A stretch of 64,000 nt of DNA from Virgibacillus_F sp049310925 (GTDB taxonomy: Bacteria > Bacillota > Bacilli > Bacillales > Amphibacillaceae): NCBI RefSeq assembly GCF_049310925.1, contig NZ_JBMERP010000004.1:1-64000 (forward strand). Direction: 5' to 3'. Numbering within the stretch: the stretch's first letter is position 1; every line of letters starts with the position of its first letter. Under the pieces are notes generated by a model that did not search any database, was not told the DNA's origin, and was given only the letters and a program-made list of their open reading frames with translations. The translations under genes were made by a program, and so were the position numbers. Below are positions 25,616 to 34,329 of the stretch, one piece after another.

Positions 25616-26458
25616 ATGACACATAAAATTAGTCGCTTATTAATGAAGAGCATTATTCGAATTCCGTTAATTATATGGTCGTTAGTTGTACTGTACCCGA
25701 TATTATGGATGTTCATGGGGGCATTTAAGTCCAATGGGGAAATATTCGCGTCACCATGGGCGTTACCAGAAACGTTCAACTTTAGTAATTTTGTTACCGC
25801 CTGGACGGATTATAACATTGGATCGAGTTTTCTAAACAGTTTATTTGTTACGGTTTTAGGTACTGCGTTATGTCTAGTATTTGCTATACCTACTTCCTAT
25901 GCAATAGAACGAATCAGATTCAAGTTTAGCAAGGTATTATTTAATACGTATTTGTCTGCAATGATGATTCCAATGGTGCTAGGTTGGATTCCATTGTTTT
26001 TCCTTTTGTTAAAGTTTAATATGCTGGATAATATATGGGCACTTGCACTTGTTTACGCGGTAACACAAATTCCATTTAGTATATTTATAATGACAAGCTT
26101 CATGAGCAGTATACCTAGAGAACTAGAAGAGGCTGCTGCAATTGATGGCATGTCACAGTATGGAATTCTACTAAAAGTGGTTACGCCATTATTAACCACC
26201 GGAATTATTACGGTATCAATTATGAATGCTGTTACCTTCTGGAATGAGTATTTCATGGCATTAATTTTCCTTCAGACCGATGGAAATTACACGCTAGGTT
26301 TAGCAATGGATCTAATGAACAGGGAAGCCCAGTACACGAATGCCTGGGGTGCATTGTTCGCAGGCCTGTCTATTGCGATTATACCTGTTATGATCATCTA
26401 TGCTATCTTCCAGCGCTGGATTGTAAAAGGGATGATGGAAGGCGCGTTAAAAGGATAA
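25616..26458 (+). CDS. sugar ABC transporter permease 2 (amino-sugar cluster)
   Basis: A 280-residue MalG/UgpE-class permease with EAA loop ELEEAAAIDGMSQYGILLKV (about 166-185), and the ending WIVKGMMEGALKG. I chose the ATG at 25616 because GGGGGGAAAG lies just before it; the upstream in-frame ATG at 25595 is inside the previous gene and lacks a ribosome site. No ATPase gene follows; transcription ends at the hairpin at 26505. Confidence 0.9.
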   Translation: MTHKISRLLMKSIIRIPLIIWSLVVLYPILWMFMGAFKSNGEIFASPWALPETFNFSNFVTAWTDYNIGSSFLNSLFVTVLGTALCLVFAIPTSYAIERIRFKFSKVLFNTYLSAMMIPMVLGWIPLFFLLLKFNMLDNIWALALVYAVTQIPFSIFIMTSFMSSIPRELEEAAAIDGMSQYGILLKVVTPLLTTGIITVSIMNAVTFWNEYFMALIFLQTDGNYTLGLAMDLMNREAQYTNAWGALFAGLSIAIIPVMIIYAIFQRWIVKGMMEGALKG

Positions 26459-26504
26459 CATGATCCATCTTACCTTCTTGTACTATATAAACTAGTAAAA
26501 AAAG

Positions 26505-26540
26505 AAAACCTTGACTCAATGATAGAGTCAAGGTTTTTAA
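26505..26540. terminator. bidirectional terminator between convergent units
   Basis: AAACCTTGACTC (26506-26517) pairs with GAGTCAAGGTTT (26525-26536), flanked by A-run and T-run. It serves the permease operon on the plus strand and namZ on the minus strand. Confidence 0.88.
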
Positions 26541-26546
26541 GCTTTT

Positions 26547-27806
26547 TTATTTCTTATATAGTAAATACTTTTCTCTAATTTCTTTAAACTTGTTTAAATC
26601 TTTCTGCCATTGTACTTTCATGGATTCTACAGATTCACCGTTTTTAATTGCTTCACGAACCCAACTATTTCCGATTAAATTATCAAAAAAGGATATACCT
26701 GAACTATTTTCTGGTCGAAATGCAAAGTCTTCAGGGTATAAATCGTGAATAGCTTTAACAATGTGAAGACCCGTTTCGATAGGCAGATATGCATTTTTAT
26801 CTGTCACATGTATTTGTATACCGTGACTTAATGTCCCGCGATGCTTTGAAAATGCCGGTGTAAATGAAGCTGCACGGAATAAGACTCCAGGTAAATCCAA
26901 CTCACTTAATGTCGTAGCAAGTTCAGTGCTATTAATAAACGGTGCCCCAATTAGTTCAAATGGTCTCGTTGTCCCACGACCTTCTGAAATATTTGTACCT
27001 TCAATTAATGCGGCTCCCGGATATACCATTGCCGTGTCAAGTGTTGGCATGTTTGGAGATGGCATAACGAACTCGAGTGGTGTTTCATCATAATACATGT
27101 CACGTTTCCATTCGCTCATTTCTACAACTGTTAAATCTGCACCGATATTAAATTCAGTATTAAATAACTTTGCCAATTCTCCGACGGTCATACCATGTCT
27201 AAGTGGAATTGGATATTTACCAATAAATGATGCATATTTTGAGTCTAGTACTGGTCCTTCGACTTTAGCTCCACTTAAAGGGTTAGGTCGGTCTAACACG
27301 ATAAACGGTATGTCGTTTTCCTGTGCAGCTTCCATTGCATATGCCATGGTGTAAATATACGTGTAAAATCTCGTTCCAACGTCTTGAATATCAAATACTA
27401 GCACATCAACGTTTTCTAGCATTTCAGGTGTAGGTTTACGAGTTTGTCCATACAAACTGTAGACAGGTAGACCGGTATTTTCATCAATATAGTAATCTAC
27501 ATAATCTCCAGCTTGTGCACTGCCACGGACACCGTGTTCTGGACCGTACAATGCGGTTAAGTTAATATCCGGGTCATTGTGAAACAGGTCCACAATACTA
27601 GTTAACTCTTGGTCTACTCCTGTAGGGTTCGTGATTAATCCTACGCGCTTTCCTTCGAGTAAATTTTTTTGTTCATCTAGTAAAACTTCAACTCCTAATT
27701 GAAACTTTTTAAGCTGTCCCTTGTGCTTCCCATTATCTGCAGAAACCCCTGACATTGACGTCAGTACCAATATAGCTACTAATACTACCAAAGATAATTT
27801 TTTCAC
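26547..27806 (-). CDS. namZ: secreted exo-beta-N-acetylmuramidase, DUF1343/NamZ
   Basis: A 419-residue DUF1343 protein. B. subtilis NamZ (YbbC) of this family removes terminal MurNAc from peptidoglycan fragments outside the cell. A cleavable signal peptide (MKKLSLVVLVAILVLTSMSG then VSA) is present. Conserved pieces: GKRVGLITNPTGVD, LYGPEHGVRG with the likely catalytic Glu-His, DVLVFDIQDVGTRFYTYI, VLDRPNPLSG, and EGTNISEGRGTTRPFELIGAP. Start is GTG behind GGAGGAG. It is 25 bp downstream of nagZ; together with amiE it forms the extracellular end of the recycling pathway. Confidence 0.93.
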   Translation of the reverse strand: MKKLSLVVLVAILVLTSMSGVSADNGKHKGQLKKFQLGVEVLLDEQKNLLEGKRVGLITNPTGVDQELTSIVDLFHNDPDINLTALYGPEHGVRGSAQAGDYVDYYIDENTGLPVYSLYGQTRKPTPEMLENVDVLVFDIQDVGTRFYTYIYTMAYAMEAAQENDIPFIVLDRPNPLSGAKVEGPVLDSKYASFIGKYPIPLRHGMTVGELAKLFNTEFNIGADLTVVEMSEWKRDMYYDETPLEFVMPSPNMPTLDTAMVYPGAALIEGTNISEGRGTTRPFELIGAPFINSTELATTLSELDLPGVLFRAASFTPAFSKHRGTLSHGIQIHVTDKNAYLPIETGLHIVKAIHDLYPEDFAFRPENSSGISFFDNLIGNSWVREAIKNGESVESMKVQWQKDLNKFKEIREKYLLYKK

Positions 27807-27831
27807 GATAAATTCTCCTCCTATTTAAAGA

Positions 27832-29940
27832 TTAGTATGACAACCCGTGGCCAAAGTTATATAGTACGTCATCGTTTAAATCTGGTATGGTGACAGGTAG
27901 TAATCCAGTTGGAGTATTTTCCCCAAAAATTGTAGCAGCGGTTGCATTAAAGCTTGCCTCTCTAAATCCATATTGTGCAAGGTATGAATCGACTGTTGTG
28001 TATGCCATTATGTCGTATGGATTTCGAATACCCACTCCAATTACTGGTGCATTTGCATTTTTTATAACTTGGTTAACCATCTGCATCTGTGAGCTATCAA
28101 TGGATCTGCCGCTCACATTATATGTGTAGGATCCGACAATAACCGAATCAGCTTCCTGTACGATGCTTAGCTGACTTTCTGAAAGTGGGCCTCCTGTTCT
28201 AATTACCTCTGTATTTGCATGAAATTGACTAATTGCCTCATATAAGGAAGAAACAAAGGAATTACCAACTACCACAATCTTTTGATCATCATTTAATGCT
28301 AGAGGCAATGTATTTTCATTTTTAACAAGTGTGATTGACTGTTCAGCCACTTTTTTCTCAACCTGTTTATGTGCTTCAGATCCAACAACTTCTTTTGCAT
28401 GTGCTATTACCTCGTTGATAGGTGTCGGATTTTCTTCTTTTATAATGCCACGATTTACCTTTAAGGTTAAAATTCGTTTGACAGATGCCTCAATGCGCTC
28501 CTCGGTAATTTCGCCAGATTCAACTGCATTATATAAACCATCTGCAACATCTTTTAATCCTACAGGCATCAACACGATATCTGATCCGGCTTTTACCGAA
28601 CGGATTGCAGCATCAACAGCGCCAAAGTGATCTTGGATGGCTCCCATATTTAATGCGTCTGTAATTATTACACCTTCAAACCCCATATAATCACGCATTA
28701 GCCCTGTGAGCACTTTATGGGAAAGAGTTGCTGGCAATGATATTTCAGTGCCGTCCTTTTTTGAAATAACCTTTGTATCATCTATTTTAGGAAAAGTTAC
28801 ATGTGCAGTCATAACGGCGTCTATTCCAGCATCCATAGCTTTTTGAAATGGATATAGTTCCACTTTTTTCAACCGCTCTAAATCGTAAGGTACTTCTGGT
28901 AATCCAAGATGTGAGTCTACTGCAGTATCTCCATGACCTGGAAAATGCTTAGCAGTTGCTGCTACTCCAGTACTTTGCAACCCTTTCGTATAAGCAATTC
29001 CTAAATCAGCAACAAGCTCAGAGGATTCACCAAAAGAACGGACACCAATTACTGGATTGTCTGGATTGTTGTTGACATCAAGAACAGGTGCAAGGTTCAT
29101 ATTTATACCCAGTGCCTTCAGCTCTTCACCGATTGCCTGTCCGACCTCGCCTGCAAGCTCTGATGACCTTGTTGCGCCAAGTGCCATATTTCCTGGCATG
29201 TCCGTTCCAGATTGGAGGCGTGTAACGATTCCACCTTCCTGGTCGATTGTCATTAACAGACCATACTTTTCAGTTGCTTCCTGATATGCAGAAACTAGCT
29301 TTGCTGTTTGTTCAGTTGTTACAACATTTTCTCTAAAAAGAATAACGCCGCCAAGGTGATATTCTTTTACCAGTTGTTCAATCTCGGGCAACATTTCGGT
29401 TACGTTTTCGCCATCCCAATTTCTGAAATCCGGCATTAACAGTTGACCGATTTTTTCTTTCATTGTCATACTCTTAATAGCGTTTAGTATGATGTCGTAC
29501 TTTTCATTTTCCTGTTTAACGACTTTGCCGCTTGACATCGGTTTTCCTTTTTCATTTGAATTATCGACCTTAAAATCTACAGCAATTCGATCACTAAAAT
29601 TCTCGTTTGAAACGCTGATAAAGGAGCGCCCATTTTGACCAGTAAATGTAACAATACCGTTTTTATCTACTGTGGCCACGTTTTTATTGGTTGATTCCCA
29701 TTTTAAATTTGTAGATGTTTTGGTGAAATGCCCATCTTCGTATATGTTTAAGGCCTGTAAAGCAAGCTTATTATCCTCTATTATTGAGTTGACCTCTGGT
29801 ACATTCTGATACAAAATCAGATCTTTCACCTGGTCATTCTCCTCCGCCGCATAAATGTAAGTAGAAGAGAAAGTAATTTGACTGCCCAACATTGTAAGAA
29901 TGACGATTATAACTAAAGGTATGCGTTTCGAAACTCTCAT
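27832..29940 (-). CDS. nagZ: secreted beta-N-acetylglucosaminidase, GH3 NagZ
   Basis: A 702-residue GH3 enzyme that removes GlcNAc from peptidoglycan fragments. A signal peptide lies at the N-terminus, then a bacterial Ig-like (BIG2) domain of about 100 residues (NLKWESTNKNVATVDKNGIV), which is extra compared with shorter NagZ proteins. The catalytic barrel follows with MTIDQEGGIVTRLQSG, KHFPGHGDTAVDSHLGLPEV (catalytic Asp-His dyad) and VIITDALNMGAI with the nucleophile Asp, and then a C-terminal alpha/beta domain. Ribosome site GGAGGG. It lies between amiE and namZ on the same strand, as in B. subtilis ybbE-ybbD-ybbC. Confidence 0.93.
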   Translation of the reverse strand: MRVSKRIPLVIIVILTMLGSQITFSSTYIYAAEENDQVKDLILYQNVPEVNSIIEDNKLALQALNIYEDGHFTKTSTNLKWESTNKNVATVDKNGIVTFTGQNGRSFISVSNENFSDRIAVDFKVDNSNEKGKPMSSGKVVKQENEKYDIILNAIKSMTMKEKIGQLLMPDFRNWDGENVTEMLPEIEQLVKEYHLGGVILFRENVVTTEQTAKLVSAYQEATEKYGLLMTIDQEGGIVTRLQSGTDMPGNMALGATRSSELAGEVGQAIGEELKALGINMNLAPVLDVNNNPDNPVIGVRSFGESSELVADLGIAYTKGLQSTGVAATAKHFPGHGDTAVDSHLGLPEVPYDLERLKKVELYPFQKAMDAGIDAVMTAHVTFPKIDDTKVISKKDGTEISLPATLSHKVLTGLMRDYMGFEGVIITDALNMGAIQDHFGAVDAAIRSVKAGSDIVLMPVGLKDVADGLYNAVESGEITEERIEASVKRILTLKVNRGIIKEENPTPINEVIAHAKEVVGSEAHKQVEKKVAEQSITLVKNENTLPLALNDDQKIVVVGNSFVSSLYEAISQFHANTEVIRTGGPLSESQLSIVQEADSVIVGSYTYNVSGRSIDSSQMQMVNQVIKNANAPVIGVGIRNPYDIMAYTTVDSYLAQYGFREASFNATAATIFGENTPTGLLPVTIPDLNDDVLYNFGHGLSY

Positions 29941-29955
29941 TCATATCCCTCCATT

Positions 29956-31656
29956 TTAGTAGTTACGTTTTTCCCATTGGTCTGTCATATTGAATTGAGG
30001 TAATGCTTGGTTTCCATTATTCTCTTTTATAGAAGCATTGGTTATATACCATCCACGTCCGTTTGTTGAAGAATCCGTTTGGTAGTTAAATCGTATATAT
30101 TCAGTGTCTTTAGGGAGTAAGACTTCTTTTGACTGCCAATCAATGCTACTACCTGTTAATGAGGGTGCAGCGAGAGCCCAGTTCAGACCATCCTCAGAAA
30201 CTTCGATAAAACCTTGATCATAGCCTTGTTCAATTCTGTACCATGTGTCAAAAGTAAGTTTAGCCTCCGATTCAATAGTTACTTTTGCTGTAAGAGAACT
30301 ATTTAGCTTGTCCCCATAACCTGAAAACCATGCATCTTGTCCTTTTGGAATGGAAACTGGAATAGCATCTGCAACCTGCCTTGAAAATTGACGCCTGGCA
30401 GGATTTGTAGAAACTGTCTCACGTGTCGGATGTACGCGGTTTGTGAGCAAAATTGCTATCGTATCGTTATTTAAATTGATGGCAATAGATGTACCGGTGT
30501 AACCAGTGTGACCTATTGTCGAGGCCACGGTTAGCGCGTCCATATACCAGCCCTGTGAAAGTTCCCAGCCAAGCCCATGCTCATCACCTGGAAATTGCGG
30601 GAGTTGATTTTCTACTAATAGTTGAATGGTCTCGGGTTGCAGAATCTGTTTGCCCTTGTATTTGCCATCATTGATAAACATATGTGCTAGAGTAGCTAAA
30701 TCATCAGCAGTTGAAAAAACACCTGCATGCCCGGAAACGCCTGATAAAGACCATGCATTCTCGTCATGTACATTACCCCATACAAGGCCTCTGTTAGTCC
30801 ATGGTTGATATTCAGTTGCAGCGATCCGGTTCTTTAGCGATTTTGGTGGGTTATACATAGTGTCTGACATGTTGAGTGGTACTAGAAGGTTATCATTTAC
30901 GAATACATCTAGACGCTTTCCAGATATACGTTCGATTAATGCACCTAAAGTAATCATGTTTAAATCACTATAGGTATATGTTGTTCCTGGAGGGGTGTCT
31001 AACGGGTATTCAAAAACATAGTCCATCCGATCTTCACGACTTTCTCCGACCGTATAAAGAGGGATCCAAGCACGGAATCCGGAAGTGTGGGTCATTAACT
31101 GTTTGATAGTTACATCTTGTTTGCCGTTTTGGGCAAATTCGGGAATGTAATCCGAGACTGGATCTTCTAGCTCAAAATAGCCTAGTTCATAAAGTTTCAT
31201 TGCAGCAGTAGTAGTGAAAATCTTACTAAGTGATGCAAGATCAAAAATGGTATCTTTTTGCATAGCAATTGGATCACTTACTGGATTACTTTCACCATCT
31301 TCATAGAGAAATGCATGACCATATGCTTCGTGTTGAACGATATGACCACGTTTGGCCACGAATGTTACCGCACCTGGCATAACATCTTCGTTGATCATTG
31401 ATTCCATTATTGAAGATATCTCATCCAGAGGTGCTTGTCTCATACCCGCACCTTGTGCTGATCCAGGATGCAGGATAGAAGATGTTGGCCCCGGTAAACC
31501 CCAGGAAAAAATCGGATGGGGTCGTTCATGCGACTTCTTTTTTACATGTTTTTCAATCGTAGGTGAAGGGTTTGCACTCACTGGGAGTACGGCAATTACT
31601 AGCAATGACAATGTAGTAGCAATAGAAAAAGAAGCAAACAGCAACTTTTTATACAT
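29956..31656 (-). CDS. amiE: secreted serine beta-lactamase-fold amidase, AmiE-like
   Basis: A 566-residue exported serine hydrolase; B. subtilis AmiE (YbbE) of this type strips the stem peptide from MurNAc. Signal peptide ends near residue 28. The penicillin-binding fold shows SLSK (142-145) with nucleophile Ser142, YSDLN as the Tyr-x-Asn motif, and HTGYTGTS in place of the KTG triad. After about residue 430 a beta-sandwich with TFDTWYRIEQGYDQGFIEVS and YIRFNYQTDS resembles MAM/immune-inhibitor-A-type binding modules, probably an attachment domain. GGAGGAG precedes the ATG. First gene of a three-gene minus-strand operon, behind a cre site. Confidence 0.82.
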   Translation of the reverse strand: MYKKLLFASFSIATTLSLLVIAVLPVSANPSPTIEKHVKKKSHERPHPIFSWGLPGPTSSILHPGSAQGAGMRQAPLDEISSIMESMINEDVMPGAVTFVAKRGHIVQHEAYGHAFLYEDGESNPVSDPIAMQKDTIFDLASLSKIFTTTAAMKLYELGYFELEDPVSDYIPEFAQNGKQDVTIKQLMTHTSGFRAWIPLYTVGESREDRMDYVFEYPLDTPPGTTYTYSDLNMITLGALIERISGKRLDVFVNDNLLVPLNMSDTMYNPPKSLKNRIAATEYQPWTNRGLVWGNVHDENAWSLSGVSGHAGVFSTADDLATLAHMFINDGKYKGKQILQPETIQLLVENQLPQFPGDEHGLGWELSQGWYMDALTVASTIGHTGYTGTSIAINLNNDTIAILLTNRVHPTRETVSTNPARRQFSRQVADAIPVSIPKGQDAWFSGYGDKLNSSLTAKVTIESEAKLTFDTWYRIEQGYDQGFIEVSEDGLNWALAAPSLTGSSIDWQSKEVLLPKDTEYIRFNYQTDSSTNGRGWYITNASIKENNGNQALPQFNMTDQWEKRNY

Positions 31657-31684
31657 ACACTTTTCTCCTCCAATCTCTAGTTTT

Positions 31685-31698
31685 TGATAACGCTTACA
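31685..31698 (-). promoter_or_regulatory. cre site upstream of amiE-nagZ-namZ
   Basis: On the minus strand this reads TGTAAGCGTTATCA, an excellent match to the CcpA site consensus. It is 29 bp upstream of the amiE start. The plus-strand murQ unit also has a cre site, so both halves of the salvage pathway should be glucose-repressed together. Confidence 0.72.
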
Positions 31699-31732
31699 CT
31701 AACTGTCTCAACTGTATGTTTAATTAGGATAG

Positions 31733-31858
31733 GAGTCCATATTACTTAAGTCACAAAAAACTTGGGACATATTGTAGAACTGTGCCAGAAGATGGGGGAG
31801 TTAGTAACCAAGGGGAAAAGTAAGCAGGTAACCAAAAATAAGGTGGTGCCTGGCACCA
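31733..31858 (+). repeat. 126-bp duplicated segment, copy 2
   Basis: Gap-free match to 19954-20079 with six mismatches. Unlike copy 1 it runs into the complete palindrome at 31830-31872. The two copies flank the whole murein-salvage island as direct repeats about 11.8 kb apart. Confidence 0.85.
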
Positions 31859-31872
31859 CCTTATTTTTGGTT
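31830..31872 (-). terminator. perfect 21-bp-arm palindrome ending the glycogen operon
   Basis: Arms 31830-31850 and 31852-31872 are exact complements around one base, with the core GGTGGTGCC T GGCACCACC and A5/T5 inside the arms. It abuts the glgP stop codon on the minus strand and would work as a terminator in both directions. The GGTGCC-GGCACC core recalls REP-type palindromes. Confidence 0.8.
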
Positions 31873-34298
31873 TATTGTTTTTCTATTTTCCAGATTCCTG
31901 TTACGTATTCCTGTATGGTTCGGTCGCTTGAGAATTTTCCGGAATGTGCAATGTTGATCAGGCTTTTTGACAGCCACTTGTTGCTGTGGCGATATGCTTG
32001 ATCAACTAGCTGTTGTGTTTCTACATATCCATCAAAATCTTTTAGAATAAAATAAGGGTCGTTGGTAGAAAGGATATGGTAATAGATGTCCTTAAATTCC
32101 ATATTTTGCGTCCCGGTTATTCCATCCCTTAACTGATGCAGAATCTGCCTTATTCTCTCATCGTTTTGATAGACCTCGTTTGCAGTATATGCGCCATTTT
32201 GGTAGAAATCAAAAACTTCTTCAGCTCGCAGTCCAAATATAAAGATATTCGGATCACCCACCAAATTCTTAATTTCAATATTTGCCCCGTCGAGCGTTCC
32301 GATTGTCAATGCACCGTTCATCATCATTTTCATGTTTCCCGTTCCAGATGCTTCTTTCCCTGCAGTTGATATCTGCTCACTCAAGTCTGCCGCTGGTATT
32401 ATTTTTTCTGCTAGACTGACATTGTAGTTTTCCAGAAATACAACTTTTAATTTATCTTTTATATCAGTGTCATAATTGACAATTGATGCAACGGTATTGA
32501 TTAACTTAATAACTTCCTTCGCAAAATAGTAGCTGGGCGCGGCTTTTGCTCCAAATATAAACGTTCTTGGCGTAATTTCAAGCTGTGGATTTTCCTTTAA
32601 CTCATTGTACAAATAGATGACATGGAAGATATTAAGTAATTGGCGTTTGTATTCATGGAGCCGTTTAATCTGTACGTCAAAAATTGATTGATCATCGACG
32701 ATAATACCAGTTGATTTGTGGATGTATGCAGCCAAATCACGCTTGTTTTCTAGTTTTATATTTCCAAGTTTTTCCAATAATGGACGATCTGTAGCGTAGC
32801 GCAATAAGTGCGTCAATTCTCTCGGTCGTTTTATCCAACTGGGTCCAATTGTTTCAGAAATTAAACTTGCTAAACGAGGGTTAGCCATTAGCAGCCAGCG
32901 TCTATGGGTGATTCCATTTGTTTTGTTGTTAAATCGATTTGGGTACAATGTGTAAAAGTTCTGCATTTCCTGTGTTTTTAAGATTTCAGTGTGTAGCTTA
33001 GCAACTCCATTAACACTGAAGCTGCCGATAATTGCAAGCCTTGCCATGTGGATTTGGTCGTCAGCAATCACAGCCATCTCAGGTATTTTCCCGCGGAGCT
33101 CAGGTTGATCAAACCAGATCCCCTGACAAAAACGTTCATTGATTTCCTCAATAATCATATAAAGACGGGGGACAAGAGACTGAATCATATCTACAGGCCA
33201 CTTTTCAAGCGCTTCACTCATAATCGTATGGTTGGTATATGCAAAAACCTTTGTTGTGATATTCCATGCGTTATCCCATCCAAAACCTTCGTCATCCATT
33301 AACATCCGCATCAATTCAGGAATTGCCAGACTTGGATGCGTATCATTTATTTGAATAACAACCTTTTCAGGTAAGTATTTTAGTGACTTGTGCATATTTT
33401 TTTTATAGTTATTGACTATGTTTTTAAGGCTTGAAGCAACGAGAAAGTACTGTTGTTTAATTCGGAGCCTTTTCCCATCTTCGCTCGAATCGTCTGGATA
33501 AAGAATTCCCGAAATTTGTTCGATTAAGTAGTTATGCTCCAGGTCCTTATAATAGTTAGAATCATCACAGTTAGATAGTTCACTGATTGAAACAGGTTCC
33601 GCGCTCCACAAACGAAGCGTATTTATTACCTGATTATCATAGCCGACAATTGGAACATCGTAAGGGACAGCATTTACCAAATTCGTGTTTTCATACTTAC
33701 ACTCAAGGGTACCATTTTTTCGTTTGATCATATTAACTGATCCACCAAACTGAACTTGGACTGTTTCGTTTTCTTTTCTGGATTCCCAGGGATAAGGGTT
33801 TTTTAACCAATAATCAGGAAGTTCCGTCTGATAGCCATTAATGAACCGCTGCTCAAACATTCCGTAGCGGTAGCGTATTCCATAACCATGGCCAGGATAA
33901 TGAAGGGATGCCATTGAATCGAGAAAGCAGGCTGCTAATCTTCCTAAACCACCATTTCCAAGTCCAGGGTCATGTTCTTCTTTATACACTTCAGCTGGAT
34001 CAAATCCAAGCTGAATCAAGGATCGATCGCATATTTCTGCCATGCCGCTATTTAACAGGTTACTTTTCAGTAAGCTGCCAATCAGAAATTCCATGGATAA
34101 ATAATAGATTTGTTTTGGTTGCTTTTCCTGGTAGTTTTCGTTTGTGTTATACCAACTGCCTTTAATCTCTTGGTTGACTATCGAGCTGACCACATAAAAT
34201 ATATCACTAATCGAAGCATTTTCTACTTTCCTATCGTACTCTGTTTCTATTTTAAGACTTATCGCTTTAACAAATGTATCAACGGTCCATTTCGTCAA
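31872..34298 (-). CDS. glgP: glycogen phosphorylase
   Basis: An 808-residue GT35 enzyme that releases glucose-1-phosphate from glycogen chain ends, with pyridoxal phosphate as cofactor. Landmarks: YLSMEFLIGSLLKSNLLN near the N-terminus, DPGLGNGGLGRLAACFLDSM, INDTHPSLAIPELMRML, GITHRRWLL, and the cofactor site EASGTGNMKMMMNGALTIG with the PLP lysine. Length is typical of bacilli. It starts with TTG behind GAGTGG. Last gene of the glgB-C-D-A-P operon; 31 bp after glgA. Confidence 0.96.
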   Translation of the reverse strand: MTKWTVDTFVKAISLKIETEYDRKVENASISDIFYVVSSIVNQEIKGSWYNTNENYQEKQPKQIYYLSMEFLIGSLLKSNLLNSGMAEICDRSLIQLGFDPAEVYKEEHDPGLGNGGLGRLAACFLDSMASLHYPGHGYGIRYRYGMFEQRFINGYQTELPDYWLKNPYPWESRKENETVQVQFGGSVNMIKRKNGTLECKYENTNLVNAVPYDVPIVGYDNQVINTLRLWSAEPVSISELSNCDDSNYYKDLEHNYLIEQISGILYPDDSSEDGKRLRIKQQYFLVASSLKNIVNNYKKNMHKSLKYLPEKVVIQINDTHPSLAIPELMRMLMDDEGFGWDNAWNITTKVFAYTNHTIMSEALEKWPVDMIQSLVPRLYMIIEEINERFCQGIWFDQPELRGKIPEMAVIADDQIHMARLAIIGSFSVNGVAKLHTEILKTQEMQNFYTLYPNRFNNKTNGITHRRWLLMANPRLASLISETIGPSWIKRPRELTHLLRYATDRPLLEKLGNIKLENKRDLAAYIHKSTGIIVDDQSIFDVQIKRLHEYKRQLLNIFHVIYLYNELKENPQLEITPRTFIFGAKAAPSYYFAKEVIKLINTVASIVNYDTDIKDKLKVVFLENYNVSLAEKIIPAADLSEQISTAGKEASGTGNMKMMMNGALTIGTLDGANIEIKNLVGDPNIFIFGLRAEEVFDFYQNGAYTANEVYQNDERIRQILHQLRDGITGTQNMEFKDIYYHILSTNDPYFILKDFDGYVETQQLVDQAYRHSNKWLSKSLINIAHSGKFSSDRTIQEYVTGIWKIEKQ

Positions 34299-34329
34299 TG
34301 TATATCCACTCTTTTCGTTAGTTCTTTAC

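Noticed and set aside
23266..26458. The second ABC importer as a glycerol-3-phosphate (Ugp) system.
   Set aside because: The permeases are UgpAE-like only at superfamily level; the murQ/namZ/nagZ context points to amino sugars and no ugp-type partner is present.
31762..32001. Plus-strand ORF beginning GHIVELCQKMG that runs into the end of glgP.
   Set aside because: Its second half is antisense to glgP. Only the first part, shared with 19954-20079, looks like former coding sequence, so it is treated as a repeat remnant.
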